Both the position numbers and the translations under genes were made by a program. Shown here one piece after another: positions 36,112 to 44,607 of a stretch of 64,000 bases of DNA. Numbering within the stretch: position 1 is the stretch's first letter; each line of letters begins with the position of its first letter. The notes under the pieces are model-generated. The model was given only the letters and a program-made list of their open reading frames with translations, had not been told where the DNA came from and ran no database searches. Source of the stretch: Nocardia otitidiscaviarum NBRC 14405 (GTDB taxonomy: Bacteria; Actinomycetota; Actinomycetes; Mycobacteriales; Mycobacteriaceae); contig NZ_BAGD01000044.1 in assembly GCF_000308635.1 (NCBI RefSeq), positions 53,493 through 117,492 on the forward strand, written 5' to 3'.

Positions 36112-36228
36112 ATGATCCCGGTTATCATCGACACCGGTAGCGCCGCCCTGAACGGTCTGTTCAGCACCGGTTCGGCCGCGCTGCACGGCATTCTGAGCAC
36201 CCTCTGGACGGGTTCCTTCGGCGGCTGA
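36112..36228 (+). CDS. Tiny peptide of 38 aa with an 11-residue tandem repeat
   Basis: Not recognised. ATG at 36112 is preceded by a good AGAGAGG site (9 bp spacing), and a strong hairpin terminator follows 26 bp after the stop, so it looks like a real transcription unit. The peptide holds a tandem repeat: TGSAALNGLFS (residues 8-18) and TGSAALHGILS (19-29), then a partial TLWTGSFGG. Eleven residues equal about three helix turns, so the repeats could form an amphipathic membrane-active helix, recalling the small pore-forming peptides of corynebacteria; that comparison is speculation. No signal peptide. Convergent with the conservon GTPase gene. Confidence 0.55.
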   Translation: MIPVIIDTGSAALNGLFSTGSAALHGILSTLWTGSFGG

Positions 36229-36254
36229 TACCGCCCGCGAAGGGTTTTCGGGCT

Positions 36255-36286
36255 ACCGCCCCGGATGCGAGCGCATCCGGGGCGGT
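36255..36286. terminator. Strong hairpin between the 38-aa peptide gene and the conservon
   Basis: A 14-bp perfect stem (ACCGCCCCGGATGC / GCATCCGGGGCGGT) with a 4-nt loop lies between convergent genes, 26 bp after the peptide's stop and 17 bp from the GTPase stop. It probably serves both. Confidence 0.88.
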
Positions 36287-36303
36287 CTTCGTGCGAGCCG
36301 TGT

Positions 36304-36903
36304 TCATCCCGCCAGCGCGGGCGCGCGGCGGCGCAGCAGGACCTGCTCCAGCAGCGCGACCAGCACCGCCTGCACCGATTTCCGGTCGCGCGCATCGCAA
36401 TCCATGAGATGGATGGCCGGATCGATTTCCAGCGCCTCGCGCACCTCGTCGAGTTCGAACCGCTGCCCGGCGTCGAATCGGTTGACCGCCACCACGAATG
36501 GGGTGCGCCGCCGTTCGAAGAAGTCGAGCACCGGATAGCAGTCCTCGATCCGGTCGGTGTCCACCAGCACGACGCCGCCCAGGGCACCGTCGAGCAGATC
36601 GTCCCAGAGGAATTCGAAGCGCTCCTGGCCGGGCGTGCCGAACAGGTACAGCACCAGGGAGCGGTCCAGGGTGAGGCGGCCGAAGTCGAGTGCCACCGTG
36701 GTGGTGGTCTTGCCGGTGTCGCGGCCGGGAGTGTCCACGCCCACCGAGACCTCGGTCATGGCGGCCTCGGTGGCCAGCGGCTCGATCTCGGAGATGGCCC
36801 CGATGAAGGTGGTCTTGCCGACCCCGAAGCCGCCGCTCACGACGATCTTCACGGAGGAGGCCAGGGCGGGTGCGGCGGTGACGTGCTCAGAGTGCCCGGA
36901 CAA
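36304..36903 (-). CDS. Conservon GTP/ATP-binding protein (CvnD type), 199 aa
   Basis: Small Ras/MglA-like GTPase that is the fourth subunit of the conservon complex. Walker A GGFGVGKTTFIGAISEI near residue 24, switch-like VDTPGRDTGKTTTTVALDFG, LYLFGTPGQERFEFLWD (G3) near 90 and AVNRFDAGQRF (G4-like) near 138. The start is TTG at 36903 with an AAAGGA site; it overlaps the DUF742 gene by 17 bp. Residues upstream in frame (PPPPSKGSG) are not family-like. Conservons act in membrane-associated signalling affecting secondary metabolism and development in Streptomyces. Confidence 0.9.
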   Translation of the reverse strand: MSGHSEHVTAAPALASSVKIVVSGGFGVGKTTFIGAISEIEPLATEAAMTEVSVGVDTPGRDTGKTTTTVALDFGRLTLDRSLVLYLFGTPGQERFEFLWDDLLDGALGGVVLVDTDRIEDCYPVLDFFERRRTPFVVAVNRFDAGQRFELDEVREALEIDPAIHLMDCDARDRKSVQAVLVALLEQVLLRRRAPALAG

Positions 36904-37321
36904 GGTCCCGGATCCTTTCGATGGCGGCGGTGGACAGTTCATCGGCCCCACTGACCGATACGTGGCCCGCGCTCACCAGATCGCTGACCAGCACGCGGGC
37001 GACGCCGACCGGAACCCGCAGGGCCGCGCCGATTTCGGCGATGGAGTGGGTGTGCTGACACAACCGCACCACGCGTTCGAGTTCGAAGCGCAGCGGGGCG
37101 GACAGCGCGGCGGGGGTGGCGCGAACCAGGGTCTCCAGGCGCAGACCGTCCACCAGCGGGGTGGTGCGGCCCGCGGTCACCATGAACGGGCGTACCACGA
37201 GTTCGTCGGCGGGGTCGGGGCGGAGTTGGCTGTCGCGCGGGGCGGTGGTGGGCCGAGCCCAGCCCGCGGGCTGGTTCAGCGCGATCATGCGGGGGTCCGG
37301 GAGCCGTTGCCGATCGTTCAT
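36887..37321 (-). CDS. DUF742 protein (conservon CvnC type), 144 aa
   Basis: Winged-helix-like DUF742 protein. Signature RPFMVTAGRTTPLVDGLRLETLVRAT near residues 48-73, followed by LERVVRLCQHTHSIAEIGAALRVPVGVARVLVSDLVSAGHV. It acts as a mediator between roadblock protein and GTPase. Its ATG overlaps the roadblock stop codon (ATGA), and its end overlaps the GTPase gene, indicating translational coupling through the operon. Confidence 0.92.
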   Translation of the reverse strand: MNDRQRLPDPRMIALNQPAGWARPTTAPRDSQLRPDPADELVVRPFMVTAGRTTPLVDGLRLETLVRATPAALSAPLRFELERVVRLCQHTHSIAEIGAALRVPVGVARVLVSDLVSAGHVSVSGADELSTAAIERIRDLVRAL

Positions 37322-37746
37322 CGCGACAGCGACTCTCTCAGTTCGGTGATGAGCGCCGGGGTGAGCAGCGCTCCGGCGCGGTCGGCCAGCACCGCCATCT
37401 GATAGCCGACCAGTCCGACATCGCAGGTGTTGTCGGCGATGACGCCGACGCTGCTGCCGTCGGCCATGGCGGAGACGAGCAGGAAGCCCCGGCCCATCTC
37501 GATCATGATGAGCCGGAGGCCGTCGAAATCGTAACTGCGGGACGCGCTTCGGCTCAGACTGGTGAGGCCGGAGACAATGGCGGCGAGCCGGTCGGCGCCG
37601 GTGCGGTCCAGTCCGGCCGACATGGCCATGAGCAGTCCGTCCGAGGACACCGCGACGGCGTCGCGCACCCCGTCGGTGGTGCGGACGAAGTCGGCGAGCA
37701 GCCAGTTGAAGGTGTGCGGATCGGTCTCGGTGTAGTGGGTGGTCAC
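37318..37746 (-). CDS. Roadblock/LC7-domain protein (conservon CvnB type), 142 aa
   Basis: Roadblock/LC7 fold that regulates small GTPases. Pattern: FNWLLADFVRTTDGVRDAVAVSSDGLLMAMSAGL (residues about 13-47), LSRSASRSYDFDGLRLIMIEM, then GFLLVSAMADGSSVGVIADNTCDVGLVGYQMAVL. GTG at 37746 overlaps the kinase stop (GTGA) and has GGAGGAC upstream. It is expected to bind the GTPase encoded two genes downstream. Confidence 0.93.
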   Translation of the reverse strand: MTTHYTETDPHTFNWLLADFVRTTDGVRDAVAVSSDGLLMAMSAGLDRTGADRLAAIVSGLTSLSRSASRSYDFDGLRLIMIEMGRGFLLVSAMADGSSVGVIADNTCDVGLVGYQMAVLADRAGALLTPALITELRESLSR

Positions 37747-40268
37747 CTGCGGTCCTCCTGGGTGTTCGACGCGCCGCGCTGATGCCCGGCACGAAATCCG
37801 GCGAGGATGCCGCGCACCTCGTCGGGGGAGCGTTGTGCGAGCGCGGCGCTGGGCTGCCGGGTCGGCGCGGGGTGCACGCTCTCCGCCGCACCGGTGTGCC
37901 CCCGAGCCTTCCGGTTCCGCTTGACGAGCCCGTTTCGAGTGCGTTGCACCTCCGTGCCGTTCGCCTCGTCCTCAATCCGAGAAGCGTTGCCCGGCAGAGG
38001 GTTCGTCACCTCGACTACCGGGGACGGGCCCGCTGTCCGATCGGTCGGTGCGTGGTCGAGTGGGAACGACTGCCGCTCGCAGGTGGCCGCGCCGTTGGTC
38101 GCGGGGGCGGACCGGTGCCCGGTCGTCGAGGCGACAGGTCCGGGCCGGTGGTGGCGGCCAGGGGTCGGCCACGCCGGGTCCGCCGACCCCGGAGCGTCCC
38201 CCGACTGCCGCACCGGCGCGGGCGAGTCCTCGGACACGTGCGGCAGGATGGCCGCGCCGTTCGATTCCCGTGTCAACGGTGCGCTGATCTTCTGGGGCGC
38301 AGTGTCTTTCGCCGTCAGTGCGGGTTGCTCCGCGCGCTGGTCCACCACCAGATCCGGCGGCAGCAGCAGTCGCGCCACCACGCCGCTGACCGGCGAGATG
38401 GTGAGCTCCACCTGCACGCCGAGGCGGCGGGCGAGGCGGCCGACCACGTAGTGGCCGAGGAAGCGGGTGGGGGCGACGAGGAAGTCGGCCTCGCCGCGCA
38501 GGCGGGCATTGGCGATGGCGAGCTGGTCCGGCGGCATGCCGACGCCGTGGTCGACGATGGCGATCAGGTAGCGCTGGCCGGTCCGCCGCCCGTAGATCTC
38601 CACCTCCAGATCCGGTGGGGAGAAGGACAATCCGTTCTCGATGAGTTCGGCGAGCATATGCGCCACCTCGCTGACCGCCGAGCCGACGACGGCGATCTCG
38701 TCCACCCGCCGCAGCACCACCCGGCGGTAGTCGTCCACCTCGGACAGCCCGGCCCGGATCACATCGCTGAGTGGAATGGGCTCCGACCAGCGCCGTGGGC
38801 TGGCCTCCCCGACCAGTACGAGCAGGCTTTCGGCATTGCGGCGCATGCGCGTGGCCAGATGGTCGAGTTCGAACAGGTTGGACAGTGCGGTGGGATCCAG
38901 TTCCGCCCGCTCGAATTCGCTGATCAGCCCGAGCTGGCGACGCACCAGATTCTGATTGCGCCGTCCCAGATTCGCCAGGGATTCGGTCGTATTGCGCCGC
39001 AGCAGCGCCTGTTCCGAGGCCAGGTCGAAGGCGGTGGTCTGGACGCGGTCGAGAGCCTGTGCCACCGAGACGATTTCCTCGCCCGCCCCGGCACTGACCC
39101 GTACCGGTGGCGGCGGCGCGGGGTCCGCGTCCGCATCCCGGTGCCAGGCCGCGATGAGTTCCGGCAGCCGATGACCTGCCACGTCGTCGGCTTCCGACGC
39201 CAGTCGCGCCAGCGGCCGCACGATGGAGCGCACGGTCGCCACCACCAGCGCCACCAGTGCCAGCACGGCCAGCAGCGCCGCGAGCACGTACCCGCCCAGC
39301 AGCAGCGCGGCCCGGTCCCGCAGGGTGTCGGCGCGAGCGCGGATATCGGCTGCGACCGACTGCTGCACCTCGTGTTCGAGGTCGACGACGGCCGTCATCT
39401 GCCGCCACCAGTCGGCGGTGCTCACCGGTTCCAGCAGCGGTCCCGCGGTGGACGCGATGGCGACGGCCTCGGCAGCGCCGGCACCGACCGCGTCCTCGGA
39501 ACGCATGGCGGCGATGAGCAGGGCGCGCTGCTCGGGAGTGGCGTCGCGGTCGAAGGCGGTGATCGCGGCCTGTTTGGCGGCCCGGATATCGAGGAACCGC
39601 ACGTATTCGCCCGGTTCGAAGCCGCCCGCGGCGAAGACGCCGTGCAGGAACCCGCGCTCCTGTCCGGTGTATTCCTTGGCGTCGCCGAGTGCGTACAGCG
39701 CCTGGAGTCCGTGCCACAGTTCGGTGTCCCGGGCCTTGTCGAGTCCGGGCCGGGCCTGGTTCAGTGCGGTGATGGCGCCGGTATAGAACTGGAAGGAGGC
39801 CGAGCGGTCGATGCGGCGGGCGTCGACGTCGGCGCGGTTGGCGCTCAATCCGGCCACATGCGTGAGTGCCGAACGCACCTGGTCGGCACCGGCGGGCCGC
39901 GCGGCCACCGCGCGTTCGAGCGCCAGCAGGGCGTTATCGGTGGCGGCGCGCTGCTGCTCCACCACCGGCCGCAGCGAATCATCGCCGCCCTGAAGCCCAT
40001 TGGTGAGGCCGCGCTCGCGCTGCGCCTCGTGTACCAGATTCTGGACCGCCAGGGCGAGGGTGACCGCCCGCACGGTCGACCCGGTGTCGCGGTAGGCCGC
40101 GACCTCCCGGGAGATGATGATCGCGAGCAGTCCGAGCACCATCGCCACCGATACCAGCAGGATGCGCCGCAGCCGGGCGCGGATCGTGCGCGGCCGTACC
40201 AATGCGGTTGCCAGCGCGCGCTTCCCGCTACCGTTCGGCAGCAATGCCGCAGGTCGGAATAACACCAT
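37743..40268 (-). CDS. Nitrate/nitrite-sensor-type histidine kinase (conservon CvnA type), 841 aa
   Basis: Membrane sensor. Transmembrane helix about 36-58, extracellular NIT-type domain about 65-300 (QRERGLTNGLQGGDDSL, a typical NIT start), second helix about 310-340 (GGYVLAALLAVLALVALVV), HAMP-like linker, then an ATPase domain with LAELIENGLSFSPPDLEVEIYG (N box) and DHGVGMPPDQLAIANARL (G1). A classical phospho-acceptor His region is degenerate, as in CvnA proteins. The C-terminal 200 residues are Pro/Arg-rich and disordered. ATG at 40268 has an AGGAG site. First gene of the four-gene operon. Confidence 0.92.
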   Translation of the reverse strand: MVLFRPAALLPNGSGKRALATALVRPRTIRARLRRILLVSVAMVLGLLAIIISREVAAYRDTGSTVRAVTLALAVQNLVHEAQRERGLTNGLQGGDDSLRPVVEQQRAATDNALLALERAVAARPAGADQVRSALTHVAGLSANRADVDARRIDRSASFQFYTGAITALNQARPGLDKARDTELWHGLQALYALGDAKEYTGQERGFLHGVFAAGGFEPGEYVRFLDIRAAKQAAITAFDRDATPEQRALLIAAMRSEDAVGAGAAEAVAIASTAGPLLEPVSTADWWRQMTAVVDLEHEVQQSVAADIRARADTLRDRAALLLGGYVLAALLAVLALVALVVATVRSIVRPLARLASEADDVAGHRLPELIAAWHRDADADPAPPPPVRVSAGAGEEIVSVAQALDRVQTTAFDLASEQALLRRNTTESLANLGRRNQNLVRRQLGLISEFERAELDPTALSNLFELDHLATRMRRNAESLLVLVGEASPRRWSEPIPLSDVIRAGLSEVDDYRRVVLRRVDEIAVVGSAVSEVAHMLAELIENGLSFSPPDLEVEIYGRRTGQRYLIAIVDHGVGMPPDQLAIANARLRGEADFLVAPTRFLGHYVVGRLARRLGVQVELTISPVSGVVARLLLPPDLVVDQRAEQPALTAKDTAPQKISAPLTRESNGAAILPHVSEDSPAPVRQSGDAPGSADPAWPTPGRHHRPGPVASTTGHRSAPATNGAATCERQSFPLDHAPTDRTAGPSPVVEVTNPLPGNASRIEDEANGTEVQRTRNGLVKRNRKARGHTGAAESVHPAPTRQPSAALAQRSPDEVRGILAGFRAGHQRGASNTQEDRR

Positions 40269-40458
40269 TCGACTCCTGCTCGATCGGTTACCGTGTCGAG
40301 GACGGCATGTCACATGCGCACACGATCCTGCTCGGGCGGGATGTGGAGTTCGGGTCCGGCGGGAAACAACGAGATGTCCATCGGCTCACCGCCGTGTCGG
40401 CGGTACGCGAGAGCCGCGGCGGTTCGGCCGGTCGCCGCGGGCGGTATCGCGGGGATTG

Positions 40459-41445
40459 TTACGAGCCGAGCGGTTTCGCGCTGGATTCGTAGATGCGCCG
40501 CACCACATCCTCGATATCGGGTTCCTCCAGCGACAGGTCACGCACCTGGGTGCGGGCCGAGATGGCGGCCAGCAGCTCCGCGGCCGTGGTGCGCTCGGAG
40601 TCGAAGGCGAACCGCTGCCGCAGCCCCGCGCCCTCGCTGTCGAGCAGTTTCGCGCCCGGCAGGTCGGTGAGTTCGGCGGCGGGCTCGACCAGGTCCACGG
40701 TCAGCACCCGCTGCGCACCGACGGTGGCGGCCAGTCCGGTCAGCGAGCCGTCGTAGACGAGACGGCCGCGGTCGACCACCAGGACGCGCTCGCACAGTCG
40801 CTCGATATCGCCCATATCGTGGGTGGTGAGCAGCAGCGTGGTGCCGCGCCGGGTGCGTTCGTGGCGCAGGAATTCGCGCAGACGCTGTTTGGACAGCACG
40901 TCCAGGCCGATGGTCGGTTCGTCGAGGATGACCAGCTCGGGCGAATGCAGCAGGGCCGCGGCGACTTCCGCGCGCATGCGCTCCCCGAGGGAGAGCTGCC
41001 GTACCGGAGTGTCCAGGGTCTCGGCCATCTCCAGCTGCTCCACGAGTTCGTCCAGGCGTCGCCGCGCCGCCGACTCGGGCAGCCGGTGGATGGCCGCGAG
41101 AATCGAGAAGGATTCGCGCAGCGGCAGATCCCACCACAGCTGGGAGCGCTGTCCGAACACCACCCCGATTCGAGCGGCCAGTTCCCGCCGCTGCCGGACC
41201 GGATCGAGCCCGCAGGTGCGCACCGTCCCGGACGAGGGCACCAGTATGCCGGTGATCATCTTGATGGTGGTCGACTTCCCGGCCCCGTTCGCGCCGATAT
41301 AGCCGACCGCGGCGCCCGGTTCGACGCGAAAGCTCATGGCGTCCACCGCCGTCAGCTCCTCGCGTCGTCGCCGCCAACGCCCCTCGCGGCGGCGCAGGAC
41401 GAAAGTCCTGGTCAGTTCCTCGATATCGATGATCTGTCCGGTCAT
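40459..41445 (-). CDS. ABC transporter ATP-binding protein, 328 aa
   Basis: ATPase of an ABC-2 export system. Walker A GANGAGKSTTIKMITG near residue 52, signature LSLGERMRAE near 150, Walker B LVILDEPTIGLD near 173, and switch histidine TTHDMGD near 208. The C-terminal 80 residues form the extra domain of DrrA/NatA-like ATPases. The ATG at 41445 overlaps the permease stop (ATGA). Cargo unknown; such systems export lipids, antibiotics or peptides. Confidence 0.93.
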   Translation of the reverse strand: MTGQIIDIEELTRTFVLRRREGRWRRRREELTAVDAMSFRVEPGAAVGYIGANGAGKSTTIKMITGILVPSSGTVRTCGLDPVRQRRELAARIGVVFGQRSQLWWDLPLRESFSILAAIHRLPESAARRRLDELVEQLEMAETLDTPVRQLSLGERMRAEVAAALLHSPELVILDEPTIGLDVLSKQRLREFLRHERTRRGTTLLLTTHDMGDIERLCERVLVVDRGRLVYDGSLTGLAATVGAQRVLTVDLVEPAAELTDLPGAKLLDSEGAGLRQRFAFDSERTTAAELLAAISARTQVRDLSLEEPDIEDVVRRIYESSAKPLGS

Positions 41446-42254
41446 CCGCCGCCTCCCTGGTAGTGCCTGGTCCCCAGCCGCCACAGTCCCAGCGCCGCCG
41501 CCCACACCCAGATCGTCGCCAGCGGTGCGGCCCAGGCCAGCCAGGACGGCAGCATGGCCGGGCCGGGGAGGTCCAGCAGTGCGATGGTCGGCAGATAGGA
41601 GGTGAAGGCCACGGGTACCAGGAATCCGAAGATGAGTTTCATCGGTGTGGGGAACACCGAGGTCGGTTGCATCGAAGCGTAGGAGCCGCCGTAGGTGAAG
41701 GAGTTGGTGAGCTCCGCGCCGTCGATCAGATAGAACTGGAGCCCCGCCGCGCAGACGAACAAACCCGCGAAGATCGCGATCCCGGACAGCAGCGTCAGTG
41801 CGAACAACGCGAGATGCGCTGGGGTCCAGTCGATGTCGTTGTGGGCGATGCCGAGGCCGAGGATCGTCACCGCCACCGCGAGCCGGGCGATGCGGCGCAG
41901 CGCGATATCGCTGGTGGCCAATTGCAGCAGCAGCGGCTGCGGGCGCAGATAGAACGCGTCCAGCTGTCCCATGCGGATGTAGTTCGGCAGCGTGTCGAGG
42001 TGTCCCACCAGCATGTCCGCCACCGTGAAGGCGGTATTGCTCAGGCCGAACAGCAGCAGCATGGCGGTGAGGTCGAGCCCGCCCAGCCGCGGCACATTGG
42101 CGAAGATCACGTACATCTCCGCGAATTCGACGAGGCCGATGAGGAGCGCGCTGCACAGGTCCAGCCCGAACGACAGCGGGTAGGCGCGTTGCGCGCGCAG
42201 CCGGGATGCGAGCACGGCCCGATAGGGAGCCAGTCGCGAGGGCGCCTCACCCAC
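41442..42254 (-). CDS. ABC-2 family permease, second subunit, 270 aa
   Basis: Six hydrophobic segments, typical of ABC2_membrane_6-like permeases: LSFGLDLCSALLIGLVEFAEMYVIF near residue 30, MLLLFGLSNTAFTV near 65, ARLAVAVTILGLGIA near 123, and ALTLLSGIAIFAGLFVCAAGLQFYLIDGAEL near 155, with conserved FTYGGSYASMQPTSVFP. GTG at 42254 overlaps the end of the upstream permease gene by 8 bp and is preceded by GGAGGTG. Pairs with the other permease as a heterodimer. Confidence 0.9.
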   Translation of the reverse strand: MGEAPSRLAPYRAVLASRLRAQRAYPLSFGLDLCSALLIGLVEFAEMYVIFANVPRLGGLDLTAMLLLFGLSNTAFTVADMLVGHLDTLPNYIRMGQLDAFYLRPQPLLLQLATSDIALRRIARLAVAVTILGLGIAHNDIDWTPAHLALFALTLLSGIAIFAGLFVCAAGLQFYLIDGAELTNSFTYGGSYASMQPTSVFPTPMKLIFGFLVPVAFTSYLPTIALLDLPGPAMLPSWLAWAAPLATIWVWAAALGLWRLGTRHYQGGGG

Positions 42255-43050
42255 CCTGCACCTCCAGCTTGCGCTGTCCGGCGCGCAGCAACAGTTGCCC
42301 GGCGGCCAGCAGTGCGAACAGCCAGCAGAGTTGCGCCCCGACCAGTCCCACCGCGTGCCAGCCGACGGTGCGCCCGGAGAGCACGTCGATGGGCCATTGC
42401 AGCATGGACGGGAACGGCGTGCAGTAGGCCAGGATGCGCAGCCACTCCGGGAACAGGTGCACCGGTGCGAAGAGTCCGGCCAGGAAGGTGCCGAGGATCA
42501 TGTGCAGCGTCCGCAGTCCGCGCGTCTCCACCACCCAGAACCCGGCCAGGCATACGGTGAACAGCGACAGGAACGATACGGCGATGGCCAGGACGAGACT
42601 GATCGCGCCGAGCAGATAGGGTCCCGGTGTGGCGGGCACGGCGAGTCCGAAGGTGATCGCGCCGATGAGTACGCTGGGCAGCCCGCGCGGCAGCAGGGTG
42701 TAGACGGCGCGTCCGAAGTATTCCGCCAGGTGCGCCAGCTGGATGTCGATGGGGCGCAGGAAGTCGATGGCGACATCGCCGGACTTGATGCGCTCCACGA
42801 TATTCGGCACGCCCCAGAATGCGATGGCGCCCAGCAGTCCCTGCGACAGCCAGGTGTAGGCGCCGATGGTGCCTTCGTCGTAGCCGCCGAAATCACTGCC
42901 GCTGTCCACGGCGGTCATCAGCACGGCGGCGCGGACGAAGCCGAAGACCACATTGGTGATCAGGCCCGCGACCATGGCCAATCGGTAATAGGACTGTCGG
43001 CGGAATCCCGCCCGGACCAGCTGCCAGTAGATCCCTACGTCAGCACGCAC
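42247..43050 (-). CDS. ABC-2 family permease, first subunit, 267 aa
   Basis: Six predicted helices with the same family character (YRLAMVAGLITNVVFGFVRAAVL, GLLGAIAFWGV, SLVLAIAVSFLSLFTVCLAGFWVVE, ILGTFLAGLFAPVHLFPEWLRIL). The region IKSGDVAIDFLRPIDIQ is conserved in this permease group. GTG at 43050 is chosen; further upstream the frame is Arg/Ser-rich and unlike the family. First gene of the exporter operon, divergent from the ectB-like gene. Confidence 0.88.
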   Translation of the reverse strand: MRADVGIYWQLVRAGFRRQSYYRLAMVAGLITNVVFGFVRAAVLMTAVDSGSDFGGYDEGTIGAYTWLSQGLLGAIAFWGVPNIVERIKSGDVAIDFLRPIDIQLAHLAEYFGRAVYTLLPRGLPSVLIGAITFGLAVPATPGPYLLGAISLVLAIAVSFLSLFTVCLAGFWVVETRGLRTLHMILGTFLAGLFAPVHLFPEWLRILAYCTPFPSMLQWPIDVLSGRTVGWHAVGLVGAQLCWLFALLAAGQLLLRAGQRKLEVQGG

Positions 43051-43155
43051 AAGACGTCGACAGTATGGTGGCCGCGCCGATGGCGCAAAGGATTTATTCT
43101 GGCCACCCCGCCGGGATTCGGCGAAAACGGTCCGATCCGCCGTCCCGCAGTGATA

Positions 43156-43171
43156 GAAACAGTCACGTTTC
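43156..43171. promoter_or_regulatory. Inverted repeat GAAAC-N6-GTTTC in the exporter/ectB intergenic region
   Basis: A 16-bp dyad with flanking AGTGA and TCACT halves, 26 bp before the EctB start, in the divergent promoter region. Operator role and identity of the regulator are inferred only. Confidence 0.35.
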
Positions 43172-43196
43172 ACTTTGCTGCACTGCGAGGACGCCC

Positions 43197-44459
43197 ATGA
43201 CCACCGCCGAGACGACCGTGTTCGAGACGCTCGAATCAAATGTGCGCGGCTACTGCCGGTGCTGGCCGACGGTCTTCGCGACCGCCCGGGGGGCCTGGCT
43301 GACCGATGAGAGCGGCAAGGACTATCTCGACTTCTTCGCCGGGGCGGGCGCGCTCAACTACGGGCACAACAATCCGATCCTGAAGCAGGCGCTCATCGAC
43401 TACCTGCTCGCGGACGGGGTCACGCACAGCCTCGACATGTCCACCGCGGCCAAGCGGGGATTGCTGGAATCCCTGCGCGAGGTGGTCCTCGACCCGCGCG
43501 AGCTGGACTACAAGGTGCAGTTCCCCGGCCCGACCGGAGCCAATGCGGTGGAGGCGGCGCTCAAACTGGCCCGCAAGGTCACCGGCCGCGGCACCGTCCT
43601 GAACTTCACCAACGCCTTCCACGGCATGACCCTGGGCGCGCTCGCGGTGACCGGCAATGCCGCCAAGCGTGCGGGCGCGGGTGTGCCGCTGGTGCACGCC
43701 ACCCCCATGCCCTACGACGGCTACCTCGGTGCGGCAGACGATTTCGCCTGGATGCGCCGGGCGCTCGACGACTCCTCCTCGGGCCTGGACCGCCCCGCCG
43801 CGGTCATCGTGGAAACCGTGCAGGGTGAGGGCGGGGTGAACGTGGCGCGCGCCGAATGGCTGCGACAGTTGGCCGAACTGTGCTCCGAGCGCGGCATCCT
43901 GCTCATCGTCGACGATGTGCAGATGGGTTGCGGGCGCACCGGCCCGTTCTTCTCCTTCGAGGTCGCGGGTATCACCCCCGATATCGTGACGCTGTCGAAA
44001 TCCATTGGCGGATACGGACTTCCCATGGCGCTGGTACTCATGAAGCGGGAACTCGACCAGTGGACGCCTGGCGAACACAACGGCACCTTCCGCGGTAACA
44101 ATGCCGCCTTCGTGACCGGTGCCGCGGCGCTGCGCCACTACTGGTCCGACGGCGCGCTGGAAGCCGCGACCCTGGCGAAGGGGGAGCGGGTGCGCACCGG
44201 GCTCACCGCCCTGGTCGCGCATTTCGACGGCGTGTCCACGCGCGGCCGCGGCCTCGTGCACGGGCTGGTTTTCGCGGAAGCCTCCGAGGCCGCCAAGGTC
44301 AGCCAGATCGCCTTCGAGATGGGATTGCTGGTGGAGACTTCCGGATCCGAGGACGAAGTGGTGAAATTGCTGCCACCGTTGACGATTACGGACGAGGAGC
44401 TCGACCACGGCCTGGACCTGCTGGGCCGGGCGCTGGACGCCGTGCGCCACGCCCACTGA
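43197..44459 (+). CDS. ectB: Diaminobutyrate-2-oxoglutarate aminotransferase (EctB type), 420 aa
   Basis: Class III PLP aminotransferase that makes L-2,4-diaminobutyrate from aspartate semialdehyde with glutamate. Sequence signatures agree with EctB: DFFAGAGALNYGHNNP near residue 42, FPGPTGANAVEAALKLARK near 104, NAFHGMTLGALAVTGN, VDDVQMGCGRTGPFFSFE near 240, and the PLP lysine in TLSKSIGGYGLPMAL near 265. Length fits. No ectA or ectC is adjacent. It therefore may not serve ectoine; diaminobutyrate is also used for siderophores and lipopeptides. ATG at 43197. It is divergent from the ABC exporter. Confidence 0.9.
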   Translation: MTTAETTVFETLESNVRGYCRCWPTVFATARGAWLTDESGKDYLDFFAGAGALNYGHNNPILKQALIDYLLADGVTHSLDMSTAAKRGLLESLREVVLDPRELDYKVQFPGPTGANAVEAALKLARKVTGRGTVLNFTNAFHGMTLGALAVTGNAAKRAGAGVPLVHATPMPYDGYLGAADDFAWMRRALDDSSSGLDRPAAVIVETVQGEGGVNVARAEWLRQLAELCSERGILLIVDDVQMGCGRTGPFFSFEVAGITPDIVTLSKSIGGYGLPMALVLMKRELDQWTPGEHNGTFRGNNAAFVTGAAALRHYWSDGALEAATLAKGERVRTGLTALVAHFDGVSTRGRGLVHGLVFAEASEAAKVSQIAFEMGLLVETSGSEDEVVKLLPPLTITDEELDHGLDLLGRALDAVRHAH

Positions 44460-44519
44460 CCCCGCGCCACCCGGCGCGTAGACGTCGGCCCACCGCCCAC
44501 ACCGGTGTGTCGACAGGGG

Positions 44520-44552
44520 GCCGGGCTCCCAGCTGCGGAGGGAGCCCGGCTT
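44520..44552. terminator. Terminator between ectB-like and MpaB-family genes
   Basis: An 11-bp perfect stem GCCGGGCTCCC / GGGAGCCCGGC with a 9-nt loop and a short T pair lies between convergent genes, 60 bp after the aminotransferase stop. Confidence 0.8.
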
Positions 44553-44607
44553 CACCCTGTGCCGAGCCGATCGCATGCGCGTCACGTCGACGTGTGCGCC
44601 ACCGGGC

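Noticed and set aside
37782..40262. Long plus-strand open frame antisense to the sensor kinase
   Set aside because: No recognisable domain or good start site; composition typical of antisense shadow.
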